Source: Microbacterium sp. CSI-V
Lineage (GTDB): Bacteria > Actinomycetota > Actinomycetes > Actinomycetales > Microbacteriaceae
Direction: 5' to 3'
Assembly: GCF_001984105.1 (NCBI RefSeq)
Contig: NZ_MTQM01000009.1
Span: 744,001-808,000, forward strand
Length of the DNA: 64,000 nt
Made by a program: the position numbers and the translations under genes. Below are positions 55,530 to 63,903 of this stretch, in pieces; positions within the stretch are counted from its first letter, which is position 1, and each line of letters starts with the position of its first letter. The notes under the pieces are model-generated. The model was not told where the DNA came from and did no database searches. It saw only the letters and a list, made by a program, of their open reading frames with translations.

Positions 55530-56168
55530 TCAGGTCAGCGCGTCACGGCGCCACAGAGCGGCGGCGGCCGCGAGATCGTCGGCGTACGTCGACAGACGCA
55601 ACGCCCGCGTGGTCAGCGCCGTCGCGCGCTCGGACTCGGTGTTCTCGTAGTCGTCGGCGAGGTGGGTGGCGCCCGCCGCCTGCACGCGGCAGAACGCCGC
55701 TGCCCGCTCGAGAGCGACGGCGAAGTCGCCCTCGAAGAGCCCGCGCAGGATCGTGTCGATGAGCTGTACCAGCTCCTCGGGCCCGGCGGGGGCGGGCGCG
55801 CCGACGACGACCGGGTCGACCGTCGCCATCTCCACGCGGCCACGCTCGAAGAGCAGCGCGGCGGTGGCGGCGTCGTCGTGGATCATGAGCTGCAGCAGGT
55901 ACAGCCGCCACAACGCCCCGGGGAGTGACCGGGCGGGCGAGCGCGACCACAGCTCGGCGATGTCGTCGATGCCGTGGTCGTCGGTGAACGCCACAAGACG
56001 CTCGACGACATCGACCGTCGGGTCGGCGCGCACGCGCGACAGCAGGGCCTGGGCGGTGCTGTGCGCGACGCGAGAGACCTCGGCCGGGTCGTCGGCCGCG
56101 AACAGCCGATCGAACAGCTCAGCCGGGCGCCGGACGGGTTTGTGGAATTCGCGAGGGGAATCGCTCAT
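55530..56168 (-). CDS. Conserved actinobacterial protein of unknown function
   Basis: A 212-residue mostly helical protein: FHKPVRRPAELFDRLFAADDPAEVSRVAH at the start, LWRLYLLQLMIHDDAATAALLFERG in the middle, and an Ala-rich C-terminus (STYADDLAAAAALWRR). No membrane segment, no catalytic motif. I recall close relatives in Microbacteriaceae carrying the unsupported name 'DNA-directed RNA polymerase subunit beta'; nothing here supports that. Its neighbours are rskA-sigK upstream on the same strand, 52 bases away. Confidence 0.75.
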   Translation of the reverse strand: MSDSPREFHKPVRRPAELFDRLFAADDPAEVSRVAHSTAQALLSRVRADPTVDVVERLVAFTDDHGIDDIAELWSRSPARSLPGALWRLYLLQLMIHDDAATAALLFERGRVEMATVDPVVVGAPAPAGPEELVQLIDTILRGLFEGDFAVALERAAAFCRVQAAGATHLADDYENTESERATALTTRALRLSTYADDLAAAAALWRRDALT

Positions 56169-56220
56169 CGTTCCAGGCTAGAGCGTGAGCGCCGAGCCCC
56201 GGGCCGGAGCGATCGTCCGT

Positions 56221-57027
56221 TCAGGCCGTGGCCACCGCGACGACGGGTGCCGAACTCGGCGTTCCGTCGGGCGATCCGCCGGCAGGTTCCACGGTGACGG
56301 CGATGACATCGCCCGAGTGGAACTCGCCCTGCAGGACCGCGGTCGCCTTGCCGTCGGCATCCGTCGAGAAGATCCCGGCGGCGATGGCCGTGTCGTCTCG
56401 CACGAACCACAGTTCGTACGTCTTGTCGCTCGGCAGAGCCGACATCTTGTCGGTCACGAGGACGCTCTGCCCGGTAGATGCCGACCAGTGCGCCGTCACG
56501 ACGGCACCGTCGGGCATCGTCGCCGTCGCGGACTGCGCGTCGGGGGCCGTGGTGACCTGCTCGAGCGCCACCAGCGGTGCCGGTCGAGTGAGCTGCTGAC
56601 CGATCGTGACTGCTCCGAAGCCGAGCACGAGGACGGCGACGATCGACGCGGCGAGCGTGAACCAGCGACGCAGCCCCCAGCCGGATCCGCCCGAGGATCC
56701 GACGGCCACGGCTTCGAGCTCCGGCTCGACCGGGGCGGGACCCGCGGCGGCGTAGTCCTCGAGGTCCGCTGAGTTGCGCTCCGGCTCGGACGCGCCGACC
56801 TGCGGGAGGTCGGTGATCCGCGCCAGCAGTGAGGCGCGGACGGATGCCGGCGGTTCGACCGGCGCGACGGTGTCGGCGATCGCGGCGACCGCGTCGGCGG
56901 CATCCCGAACGTGGGAGGACCAGTGCGGGTTGCCCGCGAGAGCCTCCTGGTACGCGCGTTCATCTGCATCGGAGAGCGCGTTCAGCGCGTGACCGGCAGC
57001 GAGGTCGGCGAAATCCCTCTCGTTCAC
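56221..57027 (-). CDS. rskA: Anti-sigma-K factor RskA
   Basis: A 268-residue regulated anti-sigma factor. Cytoplasmic N-terminal anti-sigma domain (FADLAAGHALNALSDADERAYQEALAGNP), one membrane span at about 126-146 (WFTLAASIVAVLVLGFGAVTIG) and an extracellular RskA domain with WSASTGQSVLVTDKMSALPSDKTYELWFVRDD and GDVIAVTVEPAGGSPDGTPS. In mycobacteria RskA is cleaved in steps to release SigK. GTG start, GTGA overlap with the sigK stop, which ensures matched expression. Confidence 0.93.
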   Translation of the reverse strand: MNERDFADLAAGHALNALSDADERAYQEALAGNPHWSSHVRDAADAVAAIADTVAPVEPPASVRASLLARITDLPQVGASEPERNSADLEDYAAAGPAPVEPELEAVAVGSSGGSGWGLRRWFTLAASIVAVLVLGFGAVTIGQQLTRPAPLVALEQVTTAPDAQSATATMPDGAVVTAHWSASTGQSVLVTDKMSALPSDKTYELWFVRDDTAIAAGIFSTDADGKATAVLQGEFHSGDVIAVTVEPAGGSPDGTPSSAPVVAVATA

Positions 57028-57614
57028 TTGTCCACCCCCATCTCGATTCTCAAGCGCGACAGTCCGTCGCGCATCCTGGTCTTGACCGTGCCGAGCGGCG
57101 CCCCGACGAGGGTAGCGATCTCACTTTGGCTGTACCCACCGAAATAGGCCAGCGTGAGCGCTTCTCTCTGGGCTTCGGGAAGCGTCGCGAGTGCATCGAC
57201 GACGCGCCGCCCTTCGATCTTGAGTTCTACTTTCTCAGAGACATCGTCGTACGCGACGTCCAGATCCCGGAAGCCCGCGCGCACATCCCGATCGACACTC
57301 GACTGCGACGACCGCACGCGGTCGACAGCCCGTCGATGAGCGATCGTGAGAACCCACGAACGTCCTTGACCTTTGTTCGGAGTGAAGCGCGCGGCGGATT
57401 GCCAGATTTCCAGAAACACCTCCTGGAGCACTTCCTCGCTCTGCGACCGGTCGACGAGCACCCGCAGGATGAGACCGAACGCGCGAGCCGACAGGGTGTC
57501 GTACAGCTCGGCGAACGCGGTGCGGTCGCCCGTGGCGACCTTCTGCAGCAATTCTCCGACGTGGTCGACGTGGTCCGCCCCATCCTCGGGGAGAGAGAAA
57601 CCGTCGATCACCAT
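57024..57614 (-). CDS. sigK: ECF RNA polymerase sigma factor SigK
   Basis: A 196-residue ECF sigma factor. Region 2: TAFAELYDTLSARAFGLILRVLVDRSQSEEVLQEVFLEIWQ, then SWVLTIAHRRAVDRVRS; region 4: LPEAQREALTLAYFGGYSQSEIATLVGAPLGTVKTRMRDGLSRLR. The SigK name follows from the coupled rskA and the neighbouring fasciclin gene, the arrangement known in mycobacteria. Possible starts are ATG 57614 or GTG 57611, both just after GGAG; the exact one is uncertain. Confidence 0.92.
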   Translation of the reverse strand: MVIDGFSLPEDGADHVDHVGELLQKVATGDRTAFAELYDTLSARAFGLILRVLVDRSQSEEVLQEVFLEIWQSAARFTPNKGQGRSWVLTIAHRRAVDRVRSSQSSVDRDVRAGFRDLDVAYDDVSEKVELKIEGRRVVDALATLPEAQREALTLAYFGGYSQSEIATLVGAPLGTVKTRMRDGLSRLRIEMGVDK

Positions 57615-57949
57615 GCACTCCAGCATGCCGCACGCGCCGAGGACTTCCCTTCCTCGCGCGCGCGTGGCGCGCATGAGGTACGCAACCGTGACCCTTCCCT
57701 ACCCCACCGGGGCTCCCACGACCGGCAGGCGGCATCCTAGAAAATATTCTGGAGAATATTTATAGGCGCTTGATCTGGGCTTTATTGCCGTTTCGCGCGC
57801 CGATTCAACCCCGGCTCGCAACAATCCGCAATCCGATCGGGAGGGGGTCCCGAAGACCCTGTGTACGCCGCAACACGGCGAACCGCCCCCCGCACCGGGG
57901 TGTCCTAAACGGGTCGCAGCCGCGGTCCGAACGATTTCGGAGGAATGTC
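57615..57949. promoter_or_regulatory. 335-base divergent region between sigK and the fasciclin gene, with an AT-rich palindrome
   Basis: It holds the perfect inverted repeat AAATATTCT-GG-AGAATATTT (57742-57761), conspicuous in such GC-rich DNA and directly followed by TATAGG, a possible -10 for the rightward gene. I find no clean match to the mycobacterial SigK promoter (CCATCC/CCGAAT). The remaining part is GC-rich with no frame that has a start site. Confidence 0.55.
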
Positions 57950-58618
57950 ATGCTGAAGAACAAGAAGCCTGTCGTCGCCGGTCTCGCCCTCGTCCTGGGT
58001 TCGGCCTTCGCTCTCACCGCATGTTCGGGTGGCTCCACCACCGCCGGCGGAACCACCGAGGAGTCCACCGCTCCTTCCATGGCCGCGTCGCCCTCGGCGT
58101 CGTCGAGCATGATGGACCCGGCCGCCAACCTCGTGGGCCCCGGTTGCGCCGACTACGCCGCCGCCGTTCCGTCGGGCGCCGGTTCGGTCGAGGGCATGGC
58201 CGCTGACCCGGTCGCCGTCGCCGCCTCGAACAACCCGCTCCTGAAGACCCTCACCGCTTCGGTCAGCGGCCAGCTCAACCCCAACGTGAACCTGGTCGAC
58301 ACCCTTAACGGTGGCGAGTTCACGGTCTTCGCTCCGGTCGACGACGCGTTCGCGAAGATCGACTCCGCGACCATCGACACCCTGAAGACCGACTCCGACC
58401 TCCTGACCAAGATCCTCACGTACCACGTGGTCCCCGGCCAGATCGCTCCGGACGCGATCGATGGCACGCACACCACGGTCGAGGGCCAGGACGTCACCGT
58501 CTCGGGCTCGGGCGACTCGATCAAGGTCAACGACGCCAACGTCATCTGCGGTGGCGTGCAGACGGCCAACGCCACCGTGTACCTCATCGACTCGGTGCTG
58601 ATGCCCCCGGCCATGTGA
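57950..58618 (+). CDS. Fasciclin (FAS1)-domain lipoprotein, MPT70/MPT83-like
   Basis: A 222-residue secreted lipoprotein with lipobox LTAC (Cys25), a Ser/Thr-rich linker and one FAS1 domain (about 75-220): [42 protein letters not shown] and [14 protein letters not shown] match its H1 and H2 blocks. GGAGGA precedes the ATG. In M. tuberculosis the SigK regulon includes the FAS1 proteins MPT70 and MPT83, so this gene is the probable main SigK target here. Role: cell-surface adhesion or matrix protein, by family. Confidence 0.93.
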   Translation: MLKNKKPVVAGLALVLGSAFALTACSGGSTTAGGTTEESTAPSMAASPSASSSMMDPAANLVGPGCADYAAAVPSGAGSVEGMAADPVAVAASNNPLLKTLTASVSGQLNPNVNLVDTLNGGEFTVFAPVDDAFAKIDSATIDTLKTDSDLLTKILTYHVVPGQIAPDAIDGTHTTVEGQDVTVSGSGDSIKVNDANVICGGVQTANATVYLIDSVLMPPAM

Positions 58619-58660
58619 TCTCACATGTCCGGACCGATCACTGACTGATCGGACCTGACG

Positions 58661-58705
58661 GCGAGCGCCGGACCCCAGGCGAGGGGGTCCGGCGCTCGCT
58701 CTTTT
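58661..58705 (+). terminator. Terminator after the fasciclin gene
   Basis: Perfect 16-base arms (58661-58676 and 58684-58699) followed by TCTTTTT. Confidence 0.92.
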
Positions 58706-58711
58706 TCGCGT

Positions 58712-59761
58712 TCAGCCGCCGATCACGCGCACGATCTCGTCCTGGACGAGCCGGGCTGCGGTGGGACCGGCGTTCATGAACCACGGGTCGAAGTCGACCG
58801 TCGTCGTGCGGCCGTCGGCGACCGCGCTCAGCGTCGACCACAGCGGGGCGGACTCGATGAACGCCACCCCCTGACCGGTTCCCGCATAGAAGACGTGGTC
58901 GGCGTCGGCGAGGTCGAGCTGCTCGGCACTGACGTCCCGCGAGGTTTCGTCGAACCGCTGGGATTCCGGTCGAGCGAGGCCGAGGTCCTCCGCGAGACCG
59001 CCCGCGAAGGACGGGACGCCCATGATGCGCGTGCGGTCGCCGGTGGACTGGAGGAACGACACCGTCGGCGCCTCCGCCGGAAGCGTCTGAGCGAAGGCGG
59101 CGCTGTCGGACTGCAGGGCGTCGAGATCGGCGCGAGCGTCGCCCTCCTGGCCGAGTGCGTCGGCGATGAGGAGGAAGTCACTCTTCCAGTTCACACCGTT
59201 GCCCTTCGTGACCACCGTCGGCGCGATGGCCGACAGAGCATCGAAGATCTCGGTACCCCGCGTGGAGTTGACGAGGATGAGGTCGGGGGCGGCCTGGGCG
59301 ATCGCCTCGAGGTCGGGTTCGGTCCGCTCCCCGATGTCGGCCATCGCGTCGAGCTGCGCCGCATCGGCGGCGAAGGCATCGCGCAGGTACTGCGGCACCA
59401 GTCCACTGTTCTCCGCACGCGTCGCGGCCACGGGGACCTCGCCGAGGGTGAGGACGGCATCCAGTTGCCCGGTCGAGACGACGGCGATCCGCGTGGGGGC
59501 GGCGGGGATCTCGGTCGTTCCTGCGAAGTGCGTCACCGTGCGGGGGAAGACACCGTCGGCCTCGCTCGACCCCATGCCCGGCTCGAGGTCGCGCGCCACG
59601 ACCCACTCGCCGGTGGACCCGGCCTCCGCGTCGGGGAGGGTGGGGGCGGGAGCGGCGGAGGCGCAGCCGGCGAGCGCGATGAGCACGCCGACGGTTGCGG
59701 CGGCCGAGGCCAGCCGACCTCGGGAACGTGAGCGGGGAGACGGGAAACGAAGGGATGCCAT
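58712..59761 (-). CDS. Iron-siderophore ABC transporter substrate-binding lipoprotein
   Basis: A 349-residue FecB/FhuD-type binding protein. Lipobox LAGC (Cys33); core pattern RIAVVSTGQLDAVLTLGEVPVAA, EPDLEAIAQAAPDLILVNST, the long inter-lobe helix region and HVFYAGTGQGVAFIESAPLWSTL. Starts 23 bases from the divergent permease gene across an iron box and lacks a leader with a ribosome-binding site, so its mRNA may be leaderless. Confidence 0.92.
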   Translation of the reverse strand: MASLRFPSPRSRSRGRLASAAATVGVLIALAGCASAAPAPTLPDAEAGSTGEWVVARDLEPGMGSSEADGVFPRTVTHFAGTTEIPAAPTRIAVVSTGQLDAVLTLGEVPVAATRAENSGLVPQYLRDAFAADAAQLDAMADIGERTEPDLEAIAQAAPDLILVNSTRGTEIFDALSAIAPTVVTKGNGVNWKSDFLLIADALGQEGDARADLDALQSDSAAFAQTLPAEAPTVSFLQSTGDRTRIMGVPSFAGGLAEDLGLARPESQRFDETSRDVSAEQLDLADADHVFYAGTGQGVAFIESAPLWSTLSAVADGRTTTVDFDPWFMNAGPTAARLVQDEIVRVIGG

Positions 59762-59765
59762 GCAG

Positions 59766-59784
59766 TTAGGTTAGCCTTAGCTAC
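59766..59784. promoter_or_regulatory. Iron box (DtxR/IdeR operator)
   Basis: TTAGGTTAGCCTTAGCTAC agrees with the 19-base DtxR/IdeR consensus (TTAGGTTAGSCTAACCTAA) at 15 or so positions. It fills almost the whole 23-base gap between the two divergent start codons, so a bound repressor would block both genes. Confidence 0.9.
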
Positions 59785-60834
59785 ATGCCGCTGAATGACG
59801 TGGGAGCTCCTCCCGCGGCGACGCTCGTCGCTGCCCGGCGGCAGCGGCGACACGTGCGCACGGTGGTCGCGACGCTGGCGATCCTGGTGCTGCTCGCGGT
59901 GATGGTGATCGCCAGCCTGGCCGTCGGCTCCCGCCCGCTCGCGTTCCCCGACGTCATCGCCGCCCTCTTCTCGGAGCGACGGGATGCCACGGGCGTCATC
60001 GTGCATGACCTCCGACTCCCCCGCACCCTCACGGCGCTGCTCGTCGGCTCCGCGCTCGGCGTCGCCGGTGTGCTGATCCAGGCGGCGACGCGGAACCCGC
60101 TGGCCGATCCGGGCCTCCTCGGGGTGAACGCGGGCGCCGCCGTCGGCGTCGTCGTGGCGATCGCCTTCTTCGGCGTCGGCACCGCGAGCGGGTACGTGTG
60201 GTTCGCCTTCGTCGGCGCGGCCGCCGCGGCCACGGCGGTGTACCTCGCGGCACGCCCGAGCGGGCGCTCCGGCACGGTGGGGCTGGTCTTGGCCGGGATC
60301 GCGCTGAGCGCGTGTCTCAGCGCCGTCGTGCGCATCATCACGCTCGCCGACGACGACACGTTCGACTCGTTCCGCTTCTGGGCCGTGGGGTCGTTCGAGC
60401 GCCGCGATCCCGGCGTCGCGCTGCAGCTCCTCCCCCTCGCGGTCGTCGGCCTCGTGCTGGCGGTCGCCGTCGCGCGCGGTCTCGACCAGCTGCGTCTGGG
60501 CGCCGACGTGGCACGTTCACTGGGTGTCTCGCCCGCGCTGGTGCTGGTGGCATCCGGTGCCGCGATCACGCTGCTGTGCGCCGTCGCGACCTCGGCCGCC
60601 GGCCCGCTCGCCTTCATCGGCCTGCTCGTCGCGCACGTCGTGCGCCGGGTGGGGCCGGCCGACCTGCGGGCCCAGCTCCCCCTCGCCGCCCTGGCCGGCG
60701 CGACGCTCACCCTCGCGAGCGACGTGATCGGACGCGTCATCGCGATCCCCGCCGAGGTCGAGGCCGGGATCGTCGCCGCGTTCCTCGGCGCGCCCCTCCT
60801 GCTGTGGCTCGTGCTGCGGAAGAAGACGTCGTGA
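59785..60834 (+). CDS. FecCD-family iron-siderophore permease 1
   Basis: A 349-residue permease with nine to ten membrane segments. Family markers: DLRLPRTLTALLVGSALGVAGVLIQAATRNPLADPGLLGVNAGAA, GIALSACLSAVV, LRLGADVARSLGV and AGPLAFIGLLVAHVVRR. ATG 59785 follows the iron box by one base; there is no upstream ribosome-binding site, so either the mRNA is leaderless or a later start (GTG 59800) is used. Confidence 0.93.
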   Translation: MPLNDVGAPPAATLVAARRQRRHVRTVVATLAILVLLAVMVIASLAVGSRPLAFPDVIAALFSERRDATGVIVHDLRLPRTLTALLVGSALGVAGVLIQAATRNPLADPGLLGVNAGAAVGVVVAIAFFGVGTASGYVWFAFVGAAAAATAVYLAARPSGRSGTVGLVLAGIALSACLSAVVRIITLADDDTFDSFRFWAVGSFERRDPGVALQLLPLAVVGLVLAVAVARGLDQLRLGADVARSLGVSPALVLVASGAAITLLCAVATSAAGPLAFIGLLVAHVVRRVGPADLRAQLPLAALAGATLTLASDVIGRVIAIPAEVEAGIVAAFLGAPLLLWLVLRKKTS

Positions 60835-61838
60835 CCTCCGCCGTGCACCGCGGACGGTCCCGCCGTCGCGTCCGCTACGGGGTCGCGGTCGCGCTGACGC
60901 TCGTTGTGGGTGTGGCCGCGGCGGTCGTCGGCGTGCTGACCGGCTCGTTCCAGGCGTCGCCGGCCGAGGTGACATCCGCCCTCCAGGGAAACGGCGATGC
61001 GCGCACGACGCTGGTCGTCCTGGGCATGCGGATGCCGCGCATCGCGGCCGCGCTGCTGATCGGCGCGGCGCTGGGGCTGGCGGGGGCGGTGTTCCAGACG
61101 CTCGCGAGGAACCCGCTCGCGAGCCCCGACATCGTGGGATTCAGCGCCGGGTCGGCCACGGGCGCGCTCATCGGACTGACCCTCATCGCGCCGACCGCCT
61201 CGCCCGCGCCCGGCGCGTGGATCGGCGGACTGCTGACCGTCGCGGTCGTGATGCTGATCGCGCGGAGCGCGGGGGTGTCGAAGGAACGCACGATCCTGGC
61301 GGGCATCGCCCTCGCGATCCTCCTGTCCGCGGTGAACGACTACCTCCTCACCCGCGCGCCGCTCGAGATCGCCCGCAACGCGAGCCAGTGGCTCTACGGA
61401 AGTCTCACCGCCACGTCGGGGGCCGATGTCGTCACGCTCGCCGTCTCGGTCGGCGTACTCGCCGTCGGCATCGCGGTGGTGCACCGCGATTTCCGCGCGA
61501 TCGAGCTCGGCGACGACACCGCGCGGGCGCTGGGCGTGCGGCTCGGGCGCGTCCGCCTGTTCCTCATCGTGATCGCCGCGCTGCTCACCGGTGCCGCGAC
61601 CGCCGTCGCCGGCCCCATCGGGTTCGTCGCCCTCGCCGCCCCGCAGCTCGCGCGTCGGGTGACCGGGTCGAGCGGCATTCCGCTTCTCGCATCGGCCGTG
61701 ACCGGAGCGACCGTGCTGCTCGTCGCCGACGTGATCGCGCAGCGCGCGCTCGCACCGTTGCAGATCCCGGTGGGGCTGCTCACCGGCGTGGTGGGCGGGG
61801 CGTACCTGTTCTGGGTCGTGGCGCGCGGGCGGCGGTGA
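60831..61838 (+). CDS. FecCD-family iron-siderophore permease 2
   Basis: A 335-residue permease, partner of the preceding gene. Markers: GMRMPRIAAALLIGAALGLAGAVFQTLARNPLASPDIVGFSAGSA, ARNASQWLYGSLTATS, IELGDDTARALGVRLGRVR and AGPIGFVALAAPQLARRV. GTGA overlap with permease 1. No ATPase gene follows; tRNA-Lys comes next. Confidence 0.93.
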   Translation: MTSAVHRGRSRRRVRYGVAVALTLVVGVAAAVVGVLTGSFQASPAEVTSALQGNGDARTTLVVLGMRMPRIAAALLIGAALGLAGAVFQTLARNPLASPDIVGFSAGSATGALIGLTLIAPTASPAPGAWIGGLLTVAVVMLIARSAGVSKERTILAGIALAILLSAVNDYLLTRAPLEIARNASQWLYGSLTATSGADVVTLAVSVGVLAVGIAVVHRDFRAIELGDDTARALGVRLGRVRLFLIVIAALLTGAATAVAGPIGFVALAAPQLARRVTGSSGIPLLASAVTGATVLLVADVIAQRALAPLQIPVGLLTGVVGGAYLFWVVARGRR

Positions 61839-61911
61839 GGGGGTTCTCCGCGTGGGGTTCGGGCATGCGCGGACGCAGGCACCCGGCTACCGCCGGTAGG
61901 GTGGATGCCAC

Positions 61912-61984
61912 GGGCCTCTAGCTCAGTCGGTAGAGCATCGGACTTTTAATCCGCGGGTCGTGGGTTCGAGCCCCACGGGGCCCA
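61912..61984 (+). tRNA. tRNA-Lys (anticodon TTT)
   Basis: A complete 73-base cloverleaf: acceptor GGGCCTC with GGGGCCC, D-arm GCTCAGTCGGTAGAGC, anticodon loop CTTTTAA (anticodon TTT), T-arm GTGGGTTCGAGCCCCAC. CCA is not encoded. A -10 TAGGGT lies at 61897-61902. Confidence 0.96.
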
Positions 61985-62071
61985 CAACGTCAGCGTTCCC
62001 CCGGTCTTCACCCTGACGACCCCGAGGCGAACCATCCGGACATGTCGCGCGATGCCGGGGAGGATGAAGCC

Positions 62072-63052
62072 ATGCAGGAGCAGGGAGCACCCAGCGTCAT
62101 CCAGCCTCAGCCATCGGGAGAGGTCCTCCTCTACCAGCGTGGCGACGGTGCGCCAGCCCTCGATGTCCGGCTGGACACCGACACGGTCTGGCTGAGCCAG
62201 CAGCAGATCGCGGAGCTCTTCCACACCACCCGCGAGAACATCACCATGCACTTGCGGCATGTCTACGACCAGGGCGAACTCGACCGCGAAGCAACCAGTA
62301 AGGATTTCTTACAGGTTCGCGTCGAAGGCGCACGATCGGTCCGTCGGAGCGTCACGCACTACAACCTCGACGCGATCCTCTCCGTCGGGTATCGCGTCAA
62401 GAGCGCCACGGCTACCCAGTTCCGCATCTGGGCCACCGGACAGCTCCGCGACTACCTGGTGCGCGGTTACGTCGTCAACGCGGAGCGCCTCGAACAACTC
62501 GGCACGATCGTGCAGATCCTCGGCCGGTCCACGGACGAACTCGTGTCCGGAGTTGCCGATGTTCTCCGCGGTTATCTGCCCGGGCTGACGCTCCTTCGTG
62601 ACTACGACGAAGGAAGCATCCATTCACAACCCTCGGTCGTACCGGGGTGGGAACTCACCCACGGAGAAGCACGCGGCGTAATCGATCAGCTTCGTAGAGA
62701 GTTCCCCGACGACACTCTGTTCGGAAGAGAACGCGGCGACGGACTCGCGGCGATCGTGTCGGCGCTGTACCAGACGTTCGCGGGCCAGGAGCTGTATCCC
62801 ACGGTCGAGGAGAAGGCCGCTCACCTGCTCTACCTCCTCGTGAAGGACCATCCGCTCTCCGACGGCAACAAGCGCACCGCAGCCGCCCTGTTCGTCACCT
62901 TCCTTGCCCGGAACGGCATCCTCGACAACGTCGATGGCACCCTGCGCGTGTCCAACAACGCGCTGGCCGCCACCACGCTGCTCGTAGCCATGAGTGACCC
63001 GAAGGAGAAGGACATCATGATCTCGCTGCTGGTCAAGATGGTCACGGGCTGA
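62072..63052 (+). CDS. RhuM N-terminal domain fused to a Fic/Doc domain
   Basis: A 326-residue protein. Residues about 15-140 match the RhuM virulence-associated family (TVWLSQQQIAELFHTTRENITMHL, SVTHYNLDAILSVGYRVKS); residues about 195-320 are a Fic/Doc domain with the active motif HPLSDGNKRTAAALFV (260 onwards). Fic enzymes transfer AMP or phosphate to proteins; Doc-type members are toxins. The combined RhuM-Fic/Doc form is a known family of unclear role. ATG 62072 has GGGGAGG upstream; ATG 62042 is an alternative. It sits just after tRNA-Lys and has somewhat less GC-biased stretches, hinting at acquisition. Confidence 0.88.
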   Translation: MQEQGAPSVIQPQPSGEVLLYQRGDGAPALDVRLDTDTVWLSQQQIAELFHTTRENITMHLRHVYDQGELDREATSKDFLQVRVEGARSVRRSVTHYNLDAILSVGYRVKSATATQFRIWATGQLRDYLVRGYVVNAERLEQLGTIVQILGRSTDELVSGVADVLRGYLPGLTLLRDYDEGSIHSQPSVVPGWELTHGEARGVIDQLRREFPDDTLFGRERGDGLAAIVSALYQTFAGQELYPTVEEKAAHLLYLLVKDHPLSDGNKRTAAALFVTFLARNGILDNVDGTLRVSNNALAATTLLVAMSDPKEKDIMISLLVKMVTG

Positions 63053-63141
63053 GCCCCTCGGCGCCTCACCGCCGCCTCCCCACCCCCGCCGCGATACGCT
63101 GGAATCCGGCGCAGCCGCCCGTGCGGGCACCGCCCCACACT

Positions 63142-63903
63142 ATGAAGACCTCCTCGCTCTCCGCCCTGCGTCACGACGCACCGGTGCTCGTCGTCGGCGA
63201 CGGCCGCATGGGTCGCGCACTCGCGACCGCACTCTCGAACGCGGGCGTGCCCGTGGTCGGCCCCGCGGGCCGCGGCGAGAACGGCGCGGATGCCGGTGTC
63301 GTGCTCCTCGCGGTCCCGGATGCCGCGATCGCCGAGGCGGCGCGAGCCCTCGCGCCCGGCCGGTTGGTCGGGCACCTGTCGGGCGCGCTCGACCTGTCGG
63401 TGCTCGCGCCCCACGAGGCGTTCGGCATCCATCCGCTCATGACCGTCACGGGCGCCGGGGCGTCCTTCGCGGGGGTGACCGCCGCCCTCGCGGGCACGAC
63501 CCCGCGCGCGCACGCGGTTGCGGAGGCGCTCGCCGACGTCCTCGGGATGACCGGTGTCACAGTCCGCGACGAGGATCGCGCGGCGTACCACGCGGCCGCG
63601 TCGATCGCCGCGAACTTCCTCGTCACGCTCGAGGGCATGGCGGAGGACCTCGCCGCCACCGCCGGCGTCGATCGTGAGGCCCTCGTGCCGCTCGTGCGCG
63701 CGGCCGTCGAGAACTGGGCCGAGCGGGGAGCGGCATCCGCCCTCACCGGGCCCGTCTCGCGCGGCGACGCCGCCACGGTCGACCGGCAGCGGGCCGCGAT
63801 CGCCGAGCGACTCCCCGATCGCCTCGCGCTCTTCGACGCGCTCGTCGAGGCCACGCAAGACCTGGCCGCGACGCAGCGCGCCGGAATCACGGCGACCCCG
63901 TGA
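63142..63903 (+). CDS. Rossmann-fold plus DUF2520 protein upstream of panC
   Basis: A 253-residue protein: Rossmann part VLVVGDGRMGRALATALSNAGVPVVGP and VVLLAVPDAAIAEAA, then a DUF2520 helical domain (HPLMTVTG, AAYHAAASIAANFLVTLEGMAEDL). The family resembles ProC/ketopantoate-reductase-like dehydrogenases; in actinobacteria (Rv3603c in M. tuberculosis) it is found directly before panC, suggesting a pantothenate-related reduction. Start uncertain: ATG 63142 or GTG 63121, neither with a good ribosome-binding site. Its stop overlaps the panC start (GTGA). Confidence 0.85.
   Translation: MKTSSLSALRHDAPVLVVGDGRMGRALATALSNAGVPVVGPAGRGENGADAGVVLLAVPDAAIAEAARALAPGRLVGHLSGALDLSVLAPHEAFGIHPLMTVTGAGASFAGVTAALAGTTPRAHAVAEALADVLGMTGVTVRDEDRAAYHAAASIAANFLVTLEGMAEDLAATAGVDREALVPLVRAAVENWAERGAASALTGPVSRGDAATVDRQRAAIAERLPDRLALFDALVEATQDLAATQRAGITATP

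Noticed and set aside
55530..56168. Annotation as an RNA polymerase beta subunit
   Set aside because: The protein is 212 residues, all-helical, and shares no RpoB motif; the name seems to be a propagated error.
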